A stretch of DNA of 25,511 nt, taken from an uncultured Helicobacteraceae bacterium (lineage in GTDB: Bacteria; Campylobacterota; Campylobacteria; Campylobacterales; Helicobacteraceae). Made by a program: the position numbers and the translations under genes. The notes under the pieces were generated by a model. It saw only the letters and a program-made list of their open reading frames with translations. It ran no database searches and had not been told where the DNA came from. The DNA lies in assembly GCA_934668765.1 (NCBI GenBank), contig CAKUOH010000026.1, positions 1 to 25,511 of the forward strand. Direction: 5' to 3'. Positions 25,239 through 25,511 of the stretch are shown piece after piece; the first letter of the stretch is position 1, and each line of letters starts with the position of its first letter.

Positions 25239-25387
25239 TGTCATTGTGAGATTTTGCCCTTGACAAAGCAAAGTAATCTACCCCCCCCCACCTTGTCATT
25301 GCGAGAGAATCCGTTAGGATTCTCGTGGCAATCTAAATTGATTTGTCATTGCGAAAAAATGAGCATAGCAAATTTTTGTGTCAATCC
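25239..25387 (+). repeat. Three successive family A repeat units with a C9 tract
   Basis: Units at 25239-25279, 25294-25334 and 25344-25387 each start TGTCATTGYGA and end near GYAATCT or TCAATCC. The middle unit has a perfect 8-bp stem, gagaatcc (25305-25312) and ggattctc (25317-25324), with loop GTTA. The third has AAAAAT/ATTTTT; the first pairs weakly. C9 lies at 25281-25289 between units one and two. The cluster may terminate ychF transcription. Confidence 0.7.
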
Positions 25388-25404
25388 AAACTTTATTATT
25401 TTTT

Positions 25405-25511
25405 CCCCCCCCCTCCCTTGCGCGTGGAGATTCTGCCAAAGATTCCCCCCCCCCATCCATTGCGCGTTGTAACACGACACTTTCCCCCTCCCTTGCGGGA
25501 TGGGATTAAGG
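25405..25511 (+). repeat. Family B repeats and poly-C tracts to the window edge
   Basis: C9 at 25405-25413, then CTCCCTTGCGCGTGGAGATT, then AGATTCTGCCAAAGATT leading into C10 at 25445-25454. A further family B copy starts at about 25481 (CCCCCTCCCTTGCGGGATGG) and is cut by the window edge. I see no gene in 25185-25511. Confidence 0.6.

Noticed and set aside
25239..25387. CRISPR array
   Set aside because: The units are not identical, the spacing is irregular (14 and 9 bases), and the sequences between units are too short to be spacers.
1..25511. tRNA, rRNA or tmRNA genes
   Set aside because: No cloverleaf with a TTCRANNC arm and no rRNA-like conserved blocks were recognised by eye on either strand.

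Overview
The window looks like chromosomal DNA of a Helicobacter-type campylobacterotal bacterium. Several gene strings follow the order I recall from H. pylori (rsmD-fliL-acpS, apt-dedA-pepA-ychF, lysA-pheA). The proteins (RpoD, RF2, LysA, FliL) read as Helicobacter-like, promoters are mostly extended TGn-TATAAT/TAAAAT boxes, and mononucleotide runs of 9-11 G or C recur. I cannot name the species.

Layout. 1-1128: start of an unknown gene leaving the window, then an outer-membrane protein gene broken at a G10 tract and at two other homopolymers. 1129-1260: two interspersed repeats. 1261-3622: lysA-pheA operon (minus strand). 3695-5479: a pseudopilin-like protein and a small outer-membrane barrel. 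5476-9836 (minus strand): a small unexplained ORF, rpoD with a very long Lys/Ser/Pro/Ala tail, acpS, fliL and rsmD. 9868-10750: a compact module of small membrane proteins bounded by a perfect 31-bp direct repeat, with a G11 run inside a promoter spacer and a frameshifted member. 10814-12350: an eroded restriction-modification locus, with a C-terminal piece of an adenine/N4-cytosine methyltransferase, a complete C5-cytosine methyltransferase and the last part of an autotransporter-like barrel. 12397-12993: a Phd/RelE-type toxin-antitoxin pair. 13011-14099: prfB. 14100-14487: repeats. 14488-16830: an outer-membrane protein diverging from guaA. 16877-20845: a strikingly A+T-rich two-gene DUF262 (GmrSD-like) operon, the best candidate for a mobile defence system. 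20880-25184: a coiled-coil membrane protein, then apt, dedA, pepA and ychF. 25185-25511: repeats and poly-C tracts.

How it fits together. Conserved housekeeping blocks alternate with short variable plots carrying defence or addiction genes, surface proteins and repeat debris. Two levels of length-variation switching are suggested: coding (G10 in the outer-membrane gene) and promoter spacing (G11 between -35 and -10). The most interesting points are the DUF262 pair, the phase-variable promoter with its direct-repeat-bounded small-protein module, and a repeat family whose ends are conserved while the central hairpin changes sequence but stays self-complementary. All functional statements rest on reading the sequence and remembered family features; no searches were run.
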